Assembly (NCBI GenBank): GCA_012932295.1
Contig: JAAONU010000008.1
Span: 36,942,949 to 37,006,948 of the forward strand
Direction of reading: 5' to 3'
DNA: 64,000 nt
Origin: Cyclina sinensis
Taxonomy: Eukaryota; Mollusca; Bivalvia; Venerida; Veneridae
Position numbers and translations under genes: made by a program. The notes under the pieces are model-generated. The model saw nothing but the letters and a program-made list of their open reading frames with translations, did not search any database and had not been told where the DNA came from. Below, one piece after another: positions 49,264 to 60,400 of this stretch. Position 1 is the first letter of the stretch; each line of letters opens with the position of its first letter.

Positions 49264-50844
49264 TGTGTATAGGCTTTCTGTCAAAGCACTTAAATACAGT
49301 GCTTTATTTCTGATAAATATATGGTTCTCAATTTAAATGTAACGTAATTCTTAATTTGTAATTGGTTTTTGTTTTTCTCTGTTCAATCTGGCTTTTATCA
49401 CGTACAATAAATTAAACTTAAATTAAACTAAATTTTACAAATAAATAAACAAACAAATAAAAAGATGAATAAAAACCTTTTTTTTTGTTTTGGACGTATT
49501 TGAATTTAATCGTACATCATATACAAGATAATAAAGTATTTTGAACTTTATTTTATCTTTGCGTATTTATTATATTTTTCAAGAGAAAATTTAGTAAACT
49601 TATCAAGAACAGCAAAAGGATACTTCGTCAGCTGATGAGCAGACTTTTTAAGTAGATGAATCAAGAGATCTGCGTCAGCAATTAATCTAGAACTTATAGA
49701 CCATGACAACAGTTTTTGTTTTGAACTGTCTTTCAGATTGTAATTATTACAATTTAACAAACAATTTTTCCTATGCAATCGATTCTTCAACAATCAGTAG
49801 GACAAAACGAACAAACTTTAAAGTAGACAGGTAATCAATTGTTTTAGTATTTTTTTAAGTTAGAACTGAAACATAAGCTCCCTATTCAATTTATTGCAAT
49901 GATGGTCGCATGATTGAAAATGAAACAAATGCATGTTTTGAACTTTCTGGTGTTTTATGTACGTCGTGCAACTACAGACTGAGCAAAGTTTTGTGGCAGA
50001 GCAATGAAGTGTGTTTGCAGCAGACGCCGCATGAATTAATATGATCACAGGAAGTCGAAAATTTTCCAGTAATCTTGTGTAAAGATTTATCTTGAATGTA
50101 TGTAAATCTCAAGAGAATTTGCTAACATATCAACCTTTGGTGCTTATAATGCAAATCCAAACGTCTTTGGTATAATGTAACCCATTGAGTTTTACAATTG
50201 TGAACCCATTATAAAAACAATATTGAGGCATCTGAAATTATTTTAGTTTCGGTTTTCTTTGTAAATATCATTTCATAATTTAGATATCAGTTTTAGTTTA
50301 ACTTTTCAACGTTTATTGGGGTCAAAAAGTCAGATGGACCGAAATAAAAAGCAATAATTATATTTTAATCAAATTAACCATAAGCTATTTTCGTATCGGT
50401 CATAACGTGCCATGACTACGCCGTCGAATCAGTGCTGTAATTAGCTTAAAACACATGCATTAGCCTTATTGCTACTGATGGCGGTTTATTTAAAAGGTTA
50501 TTAAATAGCAATATAAACTTTGCAAATATATGTTAGGTATTAAAGACATTTTGAAAAAGTATCGTTTCACCTATTAATATCTAGGATTCTTAAGAAGACA
50601 AAAACCTGTTGTCTTATCCTGTGACATTGGGAATTGATTGCATTTTATAACTTTGAAAGTAAAAAACATCTTTAATGTTGTTTTGGGTATTGGTTCGTAT
50701 GAAGTTATCTTGATCGAGACTAACAGAATCTGTTATCGTTACATTTTCACTACTGTTAAAATATAATCAAATTTTCACTGTTGTGACGACAGATATTTTT
50801 TCTACGACTTGGTAAAAAGGGAACGACGATTTCATTGATAACAC
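49264..50844. other. Lysozyme 3' region and intergenic sequence
   Basis: AATAAA at 49,406-49,411 is a plausible polyadenylation signal for the lysozyme gene. Beyond it lies AT-rich sequence with no recognised gene; minus-strand open frames at 49,548-49,793 and 49,860-50,048 are unsupported. Confidence 0.45.
49406..49411 (+). terminator. Putative polyadenylation signal of the lysozyme gene
   Basis: Canonical AATAAA, 143 bases after the stop codon, in AT-rich sequence. Confidence 0.45.
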
Positions 50845-51712
50845 AATGAGCGACATTGCTGATAACAAATTATCTCCCTTACTCAGATAACATTAGGTGT
50901 CGGCCCGGTGTTTTTTTTCCCTTCTTTATTCTATTGTAAATCCAGCACAACTGAAGACAAACTATGAACTCCAGGAAAACATTCTAATAATCAGTGGTCT
51001 TTATTTCCTTTTTTTAACACTGTCTCAGTAAAAAAAACACATAATAAGTATATGATGAACGATGAATTTTTCTGTTATATGCCAATCTCTACACACACTA
51101 TCACTATCTGCAATAAACAACTCTCACAGTACACCGGTTACATCACTTCTGTGATTCATCCACACTGACATATAGTCCTACAAAAGACAGAAACAACAAC
51201 TGTTAAAGTGAACTGAAATGGCACAAAAGCAATACAGTAACAATAGATACAGTTAAACTATGACCAGTATTGTCAGGCAAAGCACCAATATCAAGACTTT
51301 AATATTTCAAAGAACTACTTCTTAGCCTACAACGCCCCGGTAGTACTTCAACACTGGGGTCACACCATTAGAGGTAATCCAAATTGCACTTTGGTCCTTT
51401 CAGTTGGAATCCTCTGACTTTATCCTTGTTTCTCTTTGTGATAGTGTTAACTTTTAGTTGTGAAAATTGTCACTTACATATTAAACAAAAAGTTAGGATT
51501 ATCAAAAAAACAAATTTTATGTGCTAACAAGACATATTTTCTTAAACTAAATGTTTAATCTGACTACCATTGTTGCAAATAATAAGGCTTAATTATCACC
51601 ATATCAAAAAAGAAAACAGCGGTGAAAGCAGAGGAATCCAAATGGAAGGACCAATCTAATATCAGAGAGTATTCAGGGTAGATAATCCACTGATGTCCCC
51701 CATGCTAGGCAG
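50845..51712 (-). mobile_element. Inverted copy of the 47.1 kb MITE, with extra internal sequence
   Basis: Read on the minus strand, 51,712-51,377 matches 47,113-47,435 (GGATTATCTACCCTGAATAC, GGTCCTTCCATTTGGATTCC, ATGGTGATAATTAAGCCTTA). Then 50,895-50,845 matches its right end (GGGAGATAATTTGTTATCAG). About 470 bases between these blocks have no match in the first copy: either a nested insertion here or a deletion there. Confidence 0.7.
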
Positions 51713-52240
51713 CTTTATAACCATAGTGACAGTGTCAGTCGGCCTAGGTGACATTTTATCGAAAGCTTTATTAAACCTCTTACAGCATTAATTTCTTAAA
51801 CCGAAATTACGCGGAGTATTGTATGACGATACAATGATGCTTCCTAAAGATTTTCTTTGACAGATATTGGTTATACTTGTCTGAACTTACAGGTGATAAT
51901 AAAAGTCACCACGATAACAAAAATGATGATATTAATAACAAGAAATATCTTTTAAGAATATGATCGGCGTAGATACAGCACAAAATTAATGCCCAGTAAG
52001 TATTATGGCAAATATTGAACGAGTAGTAATAGAATATCCTACTTCTCAAGAAATTTAGGTTATAATCAAAACATATTGCGGTTAATACTAAAAGTGCTAA
52101 TATCATTTTCAGTAAAATACATTAAATATTTAGTCATATTTGTTATAAATGTGTTCAAAGTACAATTTTTCATGTATTACACGTTTTGATATTTAATTTA
52201 CGGCTACGAATTTTGCTCTAAAATTTCATGGAAATAACAT
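51713..52240. other. Intergenic, nothing recognised
   Basis: AT-rich. An open frame at 51,906-52,106 (minus) is hydrophobic but has no support. Confidence 0.35.
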
Positions 52241-52487
52241 TTCTTTTAAACGAACGATCTTCTAAATAAGATTTCGTTTCAACTTATTAACATTTCGTAT
52301 TCTACGAATTAACATAACTTTTCAATAAAAGTATCATTTCGTTTAAACGAATAGTTATTTCGTTATAACGAAATCTTAACCGAATCTTAACCGAATTTCG
52401 TTTAAACGAAATATTTATTTTGTTAATTAAAATTTCGTTTAAAAGAACAAAAATAAATGTCACAACAACAAAAGTGTGTATTATGTC
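52241..52487. repeat. Palindrome array (TTTCGTTTAAACGAAA type), copy 1
   Basis: An irregular run of about eight perfect or broken copies of TTTCGTTTAAACGAAA joined by short AT spacers (52,241-52,448). A non-array flank follows, AAATAAATGTCACAACAACA to TGTATTATGTC (to 52,487). The same flank in reverse begins copy 2 at 54,609, so the array is part of a defined dispersed unit. Confidence 0.8.
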
Positions 52488-52501
52488 GTTTCCAACATAC
52501 C

Positions 52502-52745
52502 GTCTCCGTGGCCAAGTGGTTAAGGCGTCCACTTACGGAGCGGGAGGTCGAATGTTCGAGTCCCGTCAGGGGCTTGTTCTGGTGAGGCCGGTTTGTTAGC
52601 CGCCAGCTAGTTAAAGAATGGTTACCGATTGACTGCCCGGGGAGTAAATGTGTACACTAATAGAGGTGTCTCATAAGCCCAGGAGGCTGGCTCTTTCAGT
52701 AGGAGTAACCAAGCACTTTACTTTTACGTTTTACGTCACTTCAGG
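52502..52745 (+). mobile_element. tRNA-derived SINE
   Basis: The tRNA-like head has an A-box TGGCCAAGTGG (about 52,509) and a B-box GTTCGAGTCCC (about 52,554). The acceptor arms do not pair well enough for a tRNA gene. A non-tRNA body follows (GCCGGTTTGTTAGCCGCCAG, GTCTCATAAGCCCAGGAGGC). A diverged body recurs at 62,814-62,975, which supports a dispersed SINE. Confidence 0.7.
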
Positions 52746-53696
52746 GGCTCCGTAGTTTCTTCAGAAAAAGTCAGATTTGTATTTCAGTTTTATTCGAGAT
52801 CATCATATGCAGATTGACTCAATGGAAACAAATCGTTAGGTGATTTTCCTTACATTTAACTAAAATTTTAAATTTTTAATGTACTTAAGTCTGGCCCTAA
52901 TATTGCTCAAGCTCATGACAAAATTAGAAATTGACATGCAGTTTTTGCATTTGTTTTGTCAAATAAACTTGTTTACACACTTTATAGCAACCAATCGTTC
53001 ATCATCTTTTTGTTTGTTTGTTTTCAGCTCATATCCTGGTTGTTAGGTGCGCAAAAACATCTGTGATAGAAACAGGATGTATTCCTGTTACGGACTTAAC
53101 GTAATAAAGTTTTGGCAATAAACCAGGTCAGTCATAATACACGGCACTGTTTCATGAAACAAGTCGAAAGTACAGTCATATGCTAAAGGTCTGTTGCTTT
53201 ATTTGTAGAGGAACAAAGAAAAAAGAGGCTATACTGAAGAGTAAAGGAAAAGCCGTATCCATTTGCATCTCATCGGGAGTATACATCGAAATGCCACTTT
53301 TTGTTTAAATAATCTAAAACATAAGAAATGAACTTGAAATGTGCTAGAAATGTTGTGTATGTGTATATAAATATCTATAGGGTTCACATGAGCAATGGAC
53401 TAGTTTCAACTTGCAAGACAAAGAAATTATGGTTTGACGTAAGGTCTTGTCTCTTCACTTGCATTAATAGTTATCAATCAGATGATACTTGGACTCACGG
53501 TCCCATGTGTGTCAAACACCAAGCATTTTAATTAAAATTTAATATAAGTGGTTTCTAGAGCTATGGTAGTTTCTATACATTGCAATATATCTCCAGTTTG
53601 TACACGTAACCTCTCTGTGATTGGTGTTCCCATATGGTTAACTTGCATGAGATAAGTCATGCGTAAATGAACTATTCTTACAATTTTTGTTGGGAT
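52746..53696. other. Intergenic between palindrome array and MITE
   Basis: Near 53,010-53,110 an acceptor-like TTTGTTTGTTTTCAG is followed by a short frame (LISWLLGAQKHL and stop) and two AATAAA-type hexamers. This could be a stray terminal exon, but no partner exon is visible. Otherwise nothing. Confidence 0.3.
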
Positions 53697-54137
53697 TTAA
53701 AGCGACTGACTCACAGATGGGCCGACGATGAAAAAAAGGAAATGTTCTTACATCTTGAAATTTTTGCTGCAGTTGTGAAGAACATATTTAAACTAAGTTA
53801 CTGATTCATTTTTTGATACAGAAAAACATCAAAATATAAAATTTTACACACTTTTATCGGTAAAAATTTGCCCCGTTAATCACGGGGTAGATACTTTAGT
53901 TATAAGATTTATTTTGATGCAACGTTACAAGTAGTCGCTGTGGCTCAGTGGTCTAGATCGTCGCTCTATATTTTACTGACCGAAAGGTCGTGGGTTCGAA
54001 TCCTAGTTAAGTCAAAACTTTATTTTTTTCAGTTTTCATGGTGTATAGAAGCATAATATTATGTTTTTTCACAGTATATTAAATTCTCTTAAATTTTAAA
54101 GAAAAAAAAATCAGCATAATATTATGAGTCAGTCGCT
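53697..54137. mobile_element. TTAA MITE with tRNA-like module, family A copy 2
   Basis: Closely matches 9,185-9,628: TTAA (53,697-53,700), AGCGACTGACTCACAG, the CCCCGTTAATCACGGGG hairpin, GTGGCTCAGTGG (about 53,939) and GGTTCGAATCC (about 53,993). The right inverted repeat ends at 54,137 (GAGTCAGTCGCT), but the following bases are CTCC, so the right TTAA has been lost or changed. Confidence 0.8.
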
Positions 54138-54608
54138 CTCCTGCTACTTTGTATATTAATAAAACTTTTAATCATAACAAAAGCCGACATCTTCAGTGAG
54201 CAACACAATAACTTTAAACTAAATGTTTTACACTTTGTCATAACGTTTTAATGAAACACCTGTTTACATGTTTTTTAAAGCTTATGTCAAACATTTTACA
54301 TTTTAAACAATGAAATTGAATTGGATAAATCGGAGCCTCTGACTTATAGACGGAAACTTTCTTTAATAACCATCACTTAAATCCGTTGCATTCTCGTGTC
54401 CCTACTGGACTTTTCTGGACTGTAACCCTTCTCTAAGTATAGAAACATTTCAACATTGTTTTCGTAGCTAACTTAAATATAAGAAATCTAGTACACAAAC
54501 GAGTCAACTTGCATTATTTCTCAATCCGGTTCGGCTTCAAATAAAAAAGACAGAACTTCAGAATCAAGCTGATCGGCTTAAAACACAAATGTACGATGCC
54601 ACTAAAGT
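54138..54608. other. Intergenic, nothing recognised
   Basis: AT-rich; no open frame, repeat or regulatory site that I can support. Confidence 0.35.
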
Positions 54609-54972
54609 GACATAATACACACATATTTTTGTTGTTGTCTCATTTATTTTATTTCGTACAAACGAAACAAAACGAAATTAAAAAGTAAAATTTTGTTTAA
54701 ACAAAATAATTATTGGATTCAACGAAAAGTAATGTAGATTCGTTAAAACGAAATACTTTTCATTTAAACGAAAAATTATTTCGTTTAAACCAAAACTTAT
54801 TTCGTTTAAACGAAATATAAGCGAAATCTTATTTCTTTTTAACAAAATAAATTTAGTTTATACGAAATAAGTTTAAACGAATTATCATTTCGTTTAAACA
54901 AAACATTAATTCGTTTAAAGGAATAATTATTTGGCTTAAACGAATAGTTATTTCGTTTAAACGAAATCTTAC
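54609..54972. repeat. Palindrome array (TTTCGTTTAAACGAAA type), copy 2, inverted
   Basis: Begins with GACATAATACACACA and TTTGTTGTTGT, the reverse complement of the flank of copy 1. About twelve perfect or broken TTTCGTTTAAACGAAA units follow (54,651-54,972). GTTTAAAC itself occurs six times here and twice in copy 1. Confidence 0.85.
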
Positions 54973-55514
54973 GAGTTTTTAAAGGCTGATCACAACAGAC
55001 TTCCAATGGCAGTCGTTGGTTTTTATAAAAATTAATCAGTAAGTATACCTAACGGTCCTTTTTGTCATATATATACCAATTATACATACATTTAAAGCTT
55101 CTAAGAAAAGTTATATGGCTTTCCTTTTTTCAGGAACATAATTTATTGGAATCCATATCTAATCACCCCAACCTGAAAGTAAATAATGTTCTTATTTGAA
55201 AGCGTATTTTTATCAATAAACGTCACTTAAGTACACATCAACAAAACATACACAAATCACTTTATTACGCCATAAATTAAGCAAAATGTATTTTAAAGTA
55301 TTGAATCAATTTATCTTTCGTGAATCTGACGTAAATGTTAAACAATTTGTTTTGTTTTCGTTGTCTCTTACGCATCGACACATGTCCTATCTAAAAAAAC
55401 AACAACAGTGAAACCAAAAGAAAACAAATGTAAATGTTTGTGGTTAAATACAACATTTCACGTGATTGCAAAATGTTTACCTTATCTTTAATTTTGTGTG
55501 TACAATACTACTCG
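54973..55514. other. Intergenic 5' of the second leader gene
   Basis: No exon or repeat recognised. Confidence 0.35.
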
Positions 55515-55580
55515 TATATATAAAGGATTGAAGGAACTGAGAACTGGCTGGAGTTAATCGATTTCATACTGGCAACTTAA
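55515..55580 (+). promoter_or_regulatory. Putative TATA promoter and non-coding first exon of the WWGG/KP gene
   Basis: TATATATAAAG at about 55,516-55,526 lies about 55 bases before a GTGAGT donor at 55,581. The exon sequence ends CATACTGGCAACTTAA, resembling CATTCTGGACGGCAAT at the same place in the lysozyme gene. It would splice to the acceptor CTATTTCAG ending at 57,390. Confidence 0.5.
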
Positions 55581-56247
55581 GTGAGTATGTTTTTTATGTT
55601 TATTTGTTTCTATAAACGAAACTAACGGCAATACATACAATTTAGTGGCCAAATTCAAGTAGAATTGTTGCTAGATCAACTGCTTGGAATTCTGCTACGA
55701 ATATATTGCGGTCGCCATACTTTGTATTTGACGTATTTTATAACTGCATGTAAAACGAATGTAAATAACAAAATATGAGCTCTTAGACTAAAGAAAAAAC
55801 AAAAAGGACTGTACTCATTCTTGATAAGAGGTTTATTGCCATACAACTAAAAAAACATCTCGGTGTCATGAATGAGAGACCTTAGTAAATAACAAGTGAT
55901 TTGATGGGGGAAAAAGATATGCTATCGAAAGATAGACCTCAAGTAAGATCCTGTTTTCATAAATTTGTTCGATATGTTAAAATTGAAGGATATTTTGCAA
56001 AGAGATAAAGCAATTTCAAGAAATCTGCCTTTTGAAATCCTGTCTGTTCTATAGCAGTTTATGTTAAGAGACGTGTAGATAATTAATCACTTCCATATAT
56101 GTGTAAATAAATAAAAAAAACGTTAAGATAATAGGAAAATGAAAAATTAGATAAGAATAAACTAACAAAGATAAATAACTTATTATGACCTAATCTGTTT
56201 TATGTGGTTATTTATTATGTTGTTTAGGTTGTTTAACATTTTAAGGC

Positions 56248-57300
56248 AGTCCTATGGTTGAAAAAGTACTGTTTCTTGTTTTTGTGATCGTCGTGCGTCC
56301 GTGCGCCATGCGTCGTGCTCCGTCAAAATTTTTACTTTTAACAACAGCTCTTCCTTAACCACAATTTTGCAGGAATGTTTCTTGCATGAAGTTTTAGCAA
56401 AGTCATTCAAAGATTTCCACTCCATGAAGAACTCTGGTTGCTATGGCAACAAGAATGAAAAACTTTAAAAAATCGTCTTGTCTAAGTCTGCGAAGCCCAG
56501 AGGTCTGAGATTTGGTTTGTAGCATTGTCTAGTCGACATCTACCACGTTAGTTCAAATAATGTCCCTGGGGCCATATTGGCCTTAGGCCCCACCTGATAG
56601 GTCACTTTTATACAGGGAAATATAGAGGAAACATCTTTAAACATCTTTTGTCTAAAACTTCTATGCCCAAAAGTCTGAAATTCGGTGTGTAGCATAATCT
56701 AGTAGACCTCTAACGAATTTGTTCAAATAATGTCTCTCGCACTATGATCCTCGCCCGAGGGGGTCACATCTTTAATATAAAAAATAAGAAGAAAATCTTT
56801 AAAAAAAAATCTTGTTGTCTGAAACGACATGGTGTAGAGTTCTGAAATATGGCATGAAGCTTTGAAAAAGAGACCTCTAACAAGTTTGTTCAAATTATGT
56901 CCCTGTGGTCAAGATAAGCCCCGCTCTAGGGTTCTATTTTTGTAAAATCTTTGTATGTTACATTGTCTAGTGTCATCGACCTGCCCCAGGGTCACCTAAT
57001 TATCATAGGCTTATACAGGAGGTTTATATAGGAAAGACTTAAACAATTTTCTTGTCTGAAACTGTATTTTCCTTAAAGGTTAGATAATTGTTATGCCAAT
57101 TGACCTCTACCAAATTTGTTCAAATTATGTCCCTTAGGTCAAATGTTGTTCTTCTCCAGAGTTCTTTTTCTACAATATATCAGATCTTCGAAAATCTTCA
57201 ATTCAAAACATATTATTTTGCTTCTGATGTTTGCTCAATAGCAGCCTCTTGGCCAGTAGTACTCAGTTGAGCGACCCAGGGCCATCATTGCCCTCTTGTT
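56248..57300. mobile_element. Tandem-core element with terminal hairpin, in 5'-UTR intron
   Basis: Starts near GTCCTATGGTTG with a CGTGCGTCCGTGCG run. At least four diverged units follow, with GTTCAAAT(A/T)ATGTCCCT near 56,551, 56,721, 56,888 and 57,118 (spacing 167-230). It ends GCGACCCAGGGCCATCATTG then CCCTCTTGTT, where AGGGC and GCCCT form a hairpin close to the end, as in Helitron-like elements. The open frame at 57,088-57,270 is repeat sequence. Confidence 0.7.
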
Positions 57301-57342
57301 GTTTGTTTATTTATTTATTTATCTATTTATTTATTTATTTCG
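57301..57342. repeat. TTTA microsatellite
   Basis: About nine TTTA/TCTA units directly at the end of the tandem-core element. Confidence 0.9.
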
Positions 57343-57416
57343 TTTAAAAGAGTGTAGCTAATGTAGTATTTTTTATTATTACTATTTCAGATAACCGGGA
57401 CAACTAAGACAGGAAA

Positions 57417-60400
57417 ATGAACATCTACCGGGTATTCTGTATGCTTTTGCTGTGTTGTTTTGTAAACCAAGGTAATCCTAGGCATTTAACCTTCAACTCG
57501 TAATTCTTACTTCAAATTCATCTTAGTCTCTTTTAAGGTGCTTTCCCAGCGTTTAAAAAAAATAAATCAAGCGAGACCAAAACAAAGTTTTTTTCAAATT
57601 CTCTCTTGATTTTTTTTAAATGACATAAAGAAGATGTATGCATAAGTACATTCTAGTACATCGCAAAAAAAACACAACTGTCGAAAAGATACACAATCTA
57701 TCAAACGAATAATGCATTCGTTATGATCAATCTTTCACACTTAATGTATGTGGCTGGATTTTAGGATTGAATTTATGTATATTTATATAAACAAAACGAT
57801 ATCTAAAGTGTTACAGACATGCAGAGAGCTATTATGTAAATTCTTTTCTTGATGTGTTTAGGGTTTGAGTTTAGGTGATTATTCCTGCTTCACGAGGTCA
57901 TAGGTCAGCACTTGTTGCATATTAATTTCCTAAAACTAGATTTTACCACCATGTAATTAGTAATTCAGCCATCAAGTTAGGAAACGAGCTGGCAAGTTAT
58001 GCAATAGTGTTTGACAAAATATTTACAGTTACGGTTTACCGTTATCAGAAATATAAACTGTTGTTGGAAAAATACACCCACTGTTGACTTACAGTAACTC
58101 AAACCGGTATCGTTTTAGTATCGAAATTAGCGCACATTATTTAGTCGGTTACATAGATATCGTTTTAGTCTCAGTGCGCTAATAAAAAAACAATCTCAAA
58201 TGTTTTCCGCATTCTCACTTTCTTTCACTGGCAAATCTGCCGTGCGGCGGGGTAAACAAAAACACGGTCCACATTACCTGATGTTTGTTAATAAAATTAG
58301 GTGCTGCATTTTTAACAACAAATGACATTATGACTGCAGACCATTGAGTAAAAAAAGGTGACATGATCAAAAAGAATGAAGCATGAATCACACTGAGTTA
58401 CAGATGTCGCCGTCGAGACAGATTATGACAGCGATTATTTTCTTCACCAAATCCTGTTAACGTAGAATTATCATTTGCGTATATTTTGATAACCTAGATT
58501 TAATACAACGCCAATTATGGTTTTGTAGGATTAGCATGGTGGGGAGGTGGTGACAAGAAATCGTCAAGTAAAGATACCAGCAGTAAAAGTAACAGGAGCA
58601 GCAATGGATCAGGTAGTGATAATAATAATTTTGATCTAATATCTAAATTTATTCCAATCTATTTAAATGCATATTTGTTTGTTTAAAAATGGAGAAATCG
58701 CTTTCCGACGGAGAAAACCAAAGTTACTGTGTTTTCAACTGAACATAAAAGAAGAAAGGAAGAAGAACCCCTTTGTCTGTGAACATTTAGTCTATAGACC
58801 TTATGATTGACGTTGGAAATTGTTGATCTATTACATATGCAGTGGCAAAAACTTCAGTAAAGCAGCAGTAGATCAGAAAATTACGATCATTACATGTTAC
58901 CACAAAACTATATTTTGAAAAGAAAAAAGTTAAAAACACGTGGCATTTATTTCGATTTAATTTACTTTGTTTTCGTTTTCAGGATCAAAAAGTCGTGATT
59001 CGGGCTGGTGGGGTAAGTTTCTTTTTTATTTCATCTACACTGAAAATTCAAAATACGTAGTCTACGGGTTTAAAACATTTGAATTTTATTGATGATTGTT
59101 TTCCCATGGGAAGGAACTTCTACAGGGAGTAAAGGCATATAACCGTGGAGTGAATGATACGGGAAGTAACTTCTACATGGAGGAAAGGCATATAACCGTG
59201 GAGAGAAAGATAAATAATTATACATGCAACAAGTCAAGTGGTAATGGATAATGTAACCGTAATGATATTTCTTTTTCAACACAACACCCCCAACTTGAAC
59301 TTGGTGATTGCCCATCTACGAAATCACCTGTTCTTATAGATACCATAGTACCTTTCTGAAAAAGCTAACCATGGGTCACTTTAGTGCTTAATGTAAGAGA
59401 ATATGACATTTTAAAGCAGTAAGGCCAGGTTATTTTTATTGTAACACCCGCTCCATCATAAAATTATCGACAAAGGATGAGCACACTGAGGGAAATGTTA
59501 TTTATGATATTTCTTGCAATTTCCACACTTCATGTTTCAAACATGTAATATAAGCTATTGTTACTACTACCAGCGGTGTGTTTAGAAATGCTCTTTAAAT
59601 AATTTTACTTGACTAAACCTAAATACTTTATGATTACTTGGTAAGCAATTTACCAATAAGCATAATAACGAGACTGAGTTCAATGGTTAAAGTTTGAATG
59701 AAGGTCTGGGAATAGCAGTCATATTGTTTGAAACTTGAAATATTTCGAGCACTAACAGTTGTGAACACTCCCATTTAATATTTTCATATTTAAGCAATTT
59801 GTACTATTTGATAATAAACAGTTATAGAGTTAATGTGTCACTAAGTAAATTATTTGATATAGACCCTTTCGTTATCCTCTTAACTGTTAATACGACTAAG
59901 CGCAAATAAAAAACCGTTTATGTAGCGTGTAGGGTTAATAACATTAATCTGCTAGTGTCTATCTTTATCAAGCAGGTGTCCACAGTTCTTGTTATGTTTT
60001 TGCACAGATTTGACGGTAACCATTTAGTTAGACCCTCGCACACAATGAAACTGTTCGTTTGTTGTTTTGCAGTGTATCTATAAGTAGTTTAAGTATTATA
60101 GTTAATTAAGTAATTATACTTTATTAAAATATCATTTTACTGGGAACAGCATTTACTGGGAACAGCATTTACTGAGCATTTACTGGGAACAGCATAGTTC
60201 ATTATTATAAGGTTTAGTATAAACTAAATATGTAAGTTTACAAATGTATTACTCTTTGCGAACAAAAAGCCCTCATGTATTTATGTAGTTACGCATTGCC
60301 TCATGGGTCTATGACCTACTGTTTTTCATCAAATAAACTCTGTAAAGTTTTTTTGTAAACAATTAATTCCTCAAACTGTGCTTAAAATGGTCATGAAATC

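Noticed and set aside
53013..53115. Acceptor-like TTTTCAG, short frame and two AATAAA-type hexamers resembling a terminal exon
   Set aside because: No upstream exon or donor with matching phase, and the frame is too short to assign; kept only as a note.
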